Source: UBA1672 sp050633505 (GTDB taxonomy: Bacteria; Pseudomonadota; Alphaproteobacteria; Micavibrionales; Micavibrionaceae). From it: a stretch of DNA of 64,000 bases. Both the position numbers and the translations under genes were made by a program. Of the stretch, positions 60,748 through 64,000 are shown one piece after another (position 1 is the stretch's first letter; each line of letters begins with the position of its first letter). The notes under the pieces are model-generated. The model was given only the letters and a program-made list of their open reading frames with translations. It ran no database searches and was not told the DNA's origin. The stretch covers positions 62,001 to 126,000 of the forward strand of contig JBOEGQ010000010.1 of assembly GCA_050633505.1 (NCBI GenBank). Reading direction: 5' to 3'.

Positions 60748-62013
60748 ATGACTGGATTCCATGAAAAAAATGGCATTTTACATGTTGAAGATGTCCCGTT
60801 AACCGATATTGCCGCGCAATACGGAACGCCCTCTTATGTTTACAGTGCATCTGTAATACGCGCACAATATAACGCCTTAAAAAATGCAATGGTTAAAGCC
60901 CTGCCCGCGGATAAGCAGCCACTACTTTGCTATGCGTGCAAAGCAAATTCCAATATAGCCATTTTAAAATTGCTCAACACATTAGGTGCGGGGCTTGAAA
61001 TTGTTTCAGAAGGCGAGCTTGCCCGCGGAATAAAGGCAGGATTTGAAGGTACCCAAATCATATCGACCAGCTTTGGTAAAAATAAGCAGGAGATTGAAGC
61101 CTGCTTAGGCGCCGGAATCCTACAGTTCAACATTGAATCTCCCATTGAGTTAGAGAAAATCAATGCGACGGCATCTGAACTTAATAAAGTTGCAGAAGTC
61201 GTCTTCCGCCTGAACCCTAATATATCCGGAGGCGGTCATAGCAAGATCTCCACAGGCCGCAAAGAAGATAAATTTGGTAATACTGAGCAAGATATTTTTG
61301 CCCTCTATAAACAGGCAAGCGAAATGCAACACATCAATCCCGTTGGTGTTTCCCTGCATATCGGCTCACAAATTACACAGGTAGAGGCCTTTAAACCAGG
61401 CTTTGAGAAATTGGCCAACCTCGTAAAAGACCTTCGTGCACAGGGGTTTAGTGTAACGCATCTGGATATCGGTGGCGGCTTTCCGATTGCCTATAATAAT
61501 GAAAGCCTTCTGGATTTGGATGAATATGCCCAATGGGTCGCACAGACATTCTTACCATTAGATGTGAAAATACAGATGGAACCCGGACGATACCTTGTCG
61601 GGAACGCAGGCGTTTTATTGAGCCGCACAGAATATATTAAGCAAACCCCATCAAGAGAATTTCTCGTACTTGATGCTGGCATGAACGATCTTATCCGCCC
61701 GACATTATATGAGGCCTATCACCATATCCGCCCTGTTTGTAACAACGACACAGACAAGGAATATGACGTTGTTGGCCCAATTTGTGAAAGCGGCGACATT
61801 TTCGGTAAGAACAGAAATATGGCACAGCTCAACCAAGATGACCTTGTTGTTATCCAATCCGCAGGCGCATATGGATTTGCCATGGCCTCAAATTATAACA
61901 GCCGCCCCCTACCGGCAGAAATCATGGTCGATGGTGATAAGGTACATCTTATCAATGCACGTCAGTCATTAGATGAAATGCTTAACCGCGAACAGATTCC
62001 AGGCTGGTTATAA
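60748..62013 (+). CDS. lysA: Diaminopimelate decarboxylase
   Basis: LysA makes lysine from meso-diaminopimelate with PLP. The 421-residue protein has the PLP lysine in LLCYACKANSNIAI (K65), GAGLEIVSEGELARGI, VSLHIGSQITQ, LDIGGGFPI, EPGRYLVGNAGVLLSR, and the second active-site segment GPICESGDIFGKNR with AGAYGFAMASNYNSRPLP. It lies 29 bases after the LptM-like gene. Confidence 0.97.
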   Translation: MTGFHEKNGILHVEDVPLTDIAAQYGTPSYVYSASVIRAQYNALKNAMVKALPADKQPLLCYACKANSNIAILKLLNTLGAGLEIVSEGELARGIKAGFEGTQIISTSFGKNKQEIEACLGAGILQFNIESPIELEKINATASELNKVAEVVFRLNPNISGGGHSKISTGRKEDKFGNTEQDIFALYKQASEMQHINPVGVSLHIGSQITQVEAFKPGFEKLANLVKDLRAQGFSVTHLDIGGGFPIAYNNESLLDLDEYAQWVAQTFLPLDVKIQMEPGRYLVGNAGVLLSRTEYIKQTPSREFLVLDAGMNDLIRPTLYEAYHHIRPVCNNDTDKEYDVVGPICESGDIFGKNRNMAQLNQDDLVVIQSAGAYGFAMASNYNSRPLPAEIMVDGDKVHLINARQSLDEMLNREQIPGWL

Positions 62014-62043
62014 CTCTTTTCCTGATAGAAAAAAATGTGGGTT

Positions 62044-62061
62044 AGCGCGTAGAAACGCGCT
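62044..62061 (+). other. Short perfect hairpin between lysA and the DUF4175 gene
   Basis: AGCGCGT (62044-62050) and ACGCGCT (62055-62061) form a seven-base-pair G+C-rich stem around an AGAA tetraloop, 12 bases before the next start codon. No T-run follows, so it is not a standard terminator; it may modulate expression of the downstream gene or be a transcript end stop. Confidence 0.4.
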
Positions 62062-62072
62062 ATTGTGATTCT

Positions 62073-64000
62073 ATGCTCGACCTACATGATTATGAACACC
62101 GCCCCTTTGCCTCTGCACTTATTAAAAAGCGCAGGCGCGCCCTTTTCACTCTTACGGTTGAGCAAATAATTCTGCATGGATGGAGAGCGTTCTTCTGGTG
62201 TCTTCTGTTTTTCGGCTTATGGATGCTCAACCTTCCTGACTTCTTCGGGTTTTACGCACGCTGCTTTACAACAGTAGTTTTCCTGGGCGGGATTATATAC
62301 TTCCTTAAAAAAGATATCCTTAGCTTCACCTTTCCCAGCAAACGAAAGATTGACTATAGTATAGAACAGACAAGCAGTTTCCCCCGCGGACATATTGCCC
62401 TGCTAAAAGACACATTAGCCAATCCAAAGGCACATGAAACACGTACACTTTGGGAACATGCACAAAAGACAGTACTCCACAGCCTAAAAAAATTAAAATC
62501 TCCGTCCCTAAAGGCACAATTAAGCCGTGAAGACCCGTCTGCATTACGGTTTTTGGCTATACTTTTCTTCATTTGCGGTTTGATCATATCCGGTCCACAA
62601 TGGAAAAGTCGTATTCTCTCCGGCCTTGTCCCTTATTCCCCCGCGCTTGTCCTCTCCGGTGGACAGGATACATTTCTTTGGATCACACCACCTGACTATA
62701 CGCAAATCCCTCAGGTGCAAGTCACAGGTGATAACAATAAGAAACCATTCTCAATTCCCGAAGGCAGCGCCATTCGCATCCGTTTAGGAAGCACTTACGG
62801 AGACTGGTTTCCACCCTACTTACATAATGGTGCCAAAACCCTACGTCTTGAATCTCTGGGGGATAATTTATACGGCATTGAAACAACCATCCAAGATGGA
62901 AAAACTCTATCTGTACGGCAGGCATGGTGGCCCAGAGAACGATGGAACTACGAGTACATCAAAGATAAGCCACCAGAAATTCATGCAGACATTATCGTAT
63001 CAAAACGTGATGAAATTCTAAATAATATCGAAGATGTGGAGATCATTTCCGGCTTGCCTGACGAAGACACAGAAACGCCAGAGCCTCAAAACGAGGAAGA
63101 GACTTCTGAAAAAAATGCCACTGACGATGAAGAGGATGTAGCCGAAGCCCCACCTCCATTTGAAATCATGGAAAATCTTGCCTTACGCTTTGCCCTTATT
63201 GTCAAAGATGATTACAGTGTCAAAGAACTTCGTATGACGATGAATATTGATGAACTGGTAGAAGATCGACCATTAGGTGATCCTGCCACAGAAACGCGCC
63301 TTGTCATGTCACAACCAAATGATGCGTTTAAGTTATCTCCAATATACGATCTGACATGGCACACATGGGCAGGACTTCCGGTTGCCTTCACCTATGAAGC
63401 CATAGACCATAAGGGACAAGTCGCAAGATTGGATAAGATCACAATGGTATTGCCCGAGCGGGAGTTTGAACATCCAATGGCAAAATCACTTATCACGATG
63501 CGCAAAAGATTGGCTTGGGATTATCAAGATAGCTTCTTTGACATTTCACGGCATTTAGAAACATTATTGGACGCCCCTGACTTTTTCCAAAACAATACCA
63601 CTATTTATCTTGCGATACGTTCGGCCAGCTCTCGCCTGCTTCATAACTATGGTGTAGAGGAAGAACGCAAAGTAAAAGCTGCAAAAGAAGTGATTGCTTT
63701 GCTCTGGGAAGCCGCACTTGTGATAGAGGACGGAAATCTGTCCCTTGCCATGCGCGAACTTCAAGACGCCCAGCAAGCCTTGGAAAATGCAATGCGTGAC
63801 CCAAATGCAAGCGATGAAGAAATCGCCGAACTCATGCAAGAATTGCGTGAAAAGATGTCGAACTACTTCACCGAATTACAACGCGACATGCAAAAGCGTA
63901 TAGAAAGCGGTGAATTACAAACTCTGCCTTCTGATCAGTTCGACCAAATTATTTCCCCCGATATGTTATCCCAAATGATGGAGCAACTTGAACAGGCCTT
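62073..64000 (+). CDS. DUF4175/TIGR02302 family large membrane protein, N-terminal part (3' end outside window)
   Basis: The frame is open from the ATG at 62073 to the window edge (about 642 codons). It belongs to an alphaproteobacterial family with long proteins. Visible: a basic start, two membrane helices (about residues 42-80), a third helix near 160, then a periplasmic or coiled region with APPFEIMENLALRFALIVKD and the helical VIEDGNLSLAMRELQDAQQA, NASDEEIAELMQELREKMSN. A strongly acidic spacer lies between. Function in this family is not established. Confidence 0.88.
   Translation, partial: MLDLHDYEHRPFASALIKKRRRALFTLTVEQIILHGWRAFFWCLLFFGLWMLNLPDFFGFYARCFTTVVFLGGIIYFLKKDILSFTFPSKRKIDYSIEQTSSFPRGHIALLKDTLANPKAHETRTLWEHAQKTVLHSLKKLKSPSLKAQLSREDPSALRFLAILFFICGLIISGPQWKSRILSGLVPYSPALVLSGGQDTFLWITPPDYTQIPQVQVTGDNNKKPFSIPEGSAIRIRLGSTYGDWFPPYLHNGAKTLRLESLGDNLYGIETTIQDGKTLSVRQAWWPRERWNYEYIKDKPPEIHADIIVSKRDEILNNIEDVEIISGLPDEDTETPEPQNEEETSEKNATDDEEDVAEAPPPFEIMENLALRFALIVKDDYSVKELRMTMNIDELVEDRPLGDPATETRLVMSQPNDAFKLSPIYDLTWHTWAGLPVAFTYEAIDHKGQVARLDKITMVLPEREFEHPMAKSLITMRKRLAWDYQDSFFDISRHLETLLDAPDFFQNNTTIYLAIRSASSRLLHNYGVEEERKVKAAKEVIALLWEAALVIEDGNLSLAMRELQDAQQALENAMRDPNASDEEIAELMQELREKMSNYFTELQRDMQKRIESGELQTLPSDQFDQIISPDMLSQMMEQLEQA

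Noticed and set aside
62044..62061. Hairpin after lysA as a terminator
   Set aside because: No T-run follows on either strand, and it is only 12 bases before the next start codon.
1..64000. Mobile elements, CRISPR arrays, rRNA genes, replication origin
   Set aside because: No transposase, integrase, phage gene, regularly spaced repeat, rRNA segment or cluster of DnaA boxes was seen on either strand.

Overview
This window looks like a chromosomal segment of an alphaproteobacterium with a moderate to low G+C content (judged by eye, not computed). The signs are: an infB whose product carries the alphaproteobacterial KTLSLK leader, a Fur protein without CxxC zinc motifs, DUF1491, DUF4167 and DUF4175/TIGR02302 family proteins, a HIG1 small membrane protein next to etfBA, fabA/fabB, and an intracellular polyhydroxybutyrate depolymerase. 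I cannot fix the order. No prophage, insertion sequence, integrase or CRISPR array is visible.

Layout. 1-8.8 kb: translation and RNA block nusA(partial)-infB-rbfA-truB-rpsO, then gpmI on the other strand, then pnp. 8.8-11.6 kb: two unknown membrane proteins, a glycerophosphodiester phosphodiesterase and an unknown membrane protein. 11.6-14.5 kb: fatty-acid operon fabA-fabB-csaA-fabI. 14.6-17.2 kb: an unknown protein, an SH3 protein and dusA. 17.2-25.4 kb: a long minus-strand SUF iron-sulfur operon (rrf2-sufB-pterin dehydratase-51 aa membrane ORF-86 aa membrane ORF-sufC-sufD-YcxB-like-sufS-sufT-sufA-MEKHL-unknown). 25.4-28.4 kb: fur, two unknowns, two tiny lipoproteins and prfC. 28.5-32.7 kb: PAS histidine kinase, a degenerate GGDEF protein, an atypical tgt, and rpmB. 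32.8-35.7 kb: phaZ with a lysine-rich tail, a metallopeptidase and ruvX. 35.8-39.8 kb: gatCAB with a secreted protein gene between gatA and gatB. 39.8-43.7 kb: accessory-looking stretch (TerD-like membrane protein, DUF4177, TauE-like transporter, small Cys/His-rich protein). 43.7-50.8 kb: tRNA-Ile(CAT), leucyl aminopeptidase, a MurC-like ligase, a lipoprotein, clpB and a DUF4167 protein. 51-55.2 kb: prmC, prfA, rodZ-like, lysC. 55.3-64 kb: ubiG, HIG1, etfBA, pentapeptide-repeat protein, TlpA-like thioredoxin, lptM-like, lysA, and the start of a DUF4175 protein.

How the parts work together. Most of the window is housekeeping: initiation and ribosome maturation (IF-2, RbfA, TruB, S15, L28), termination (RF1, its methylase PrmC, RF3), Gln-tRNA formation (GatCAB), unsaturated fatty acid synthesis (FabA/B/I), lysine/DAP supply (LysC, LysA), electron transfer (ETF, UbiG) and iron-sulfur assembly. 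The SUF promoter has a palindrome resembling a Fur or Rrf2 operator exactly between its -35 and -10, and a fur gene lies about 3 kb upstream on the same strand.

The points most worth a second look are a tRNA-guanine transglycosylase homologue that has lost all three zinc cysteines and changed its substrate-pocket loop, a PHB depolymerase with a histone-H1-like tail behind a promoter that overlaps a PhaR-like palindrome, the extra genes inside the SUF operon, a TerD domain interrupted by a membrane segment, a 63-residue Cys/His-rich protein, and a MurC paralogue with altered motifs. Several genes too short for ordinary gene calling (51, 55, 43 and 60 residues) were found by reading the gaps.
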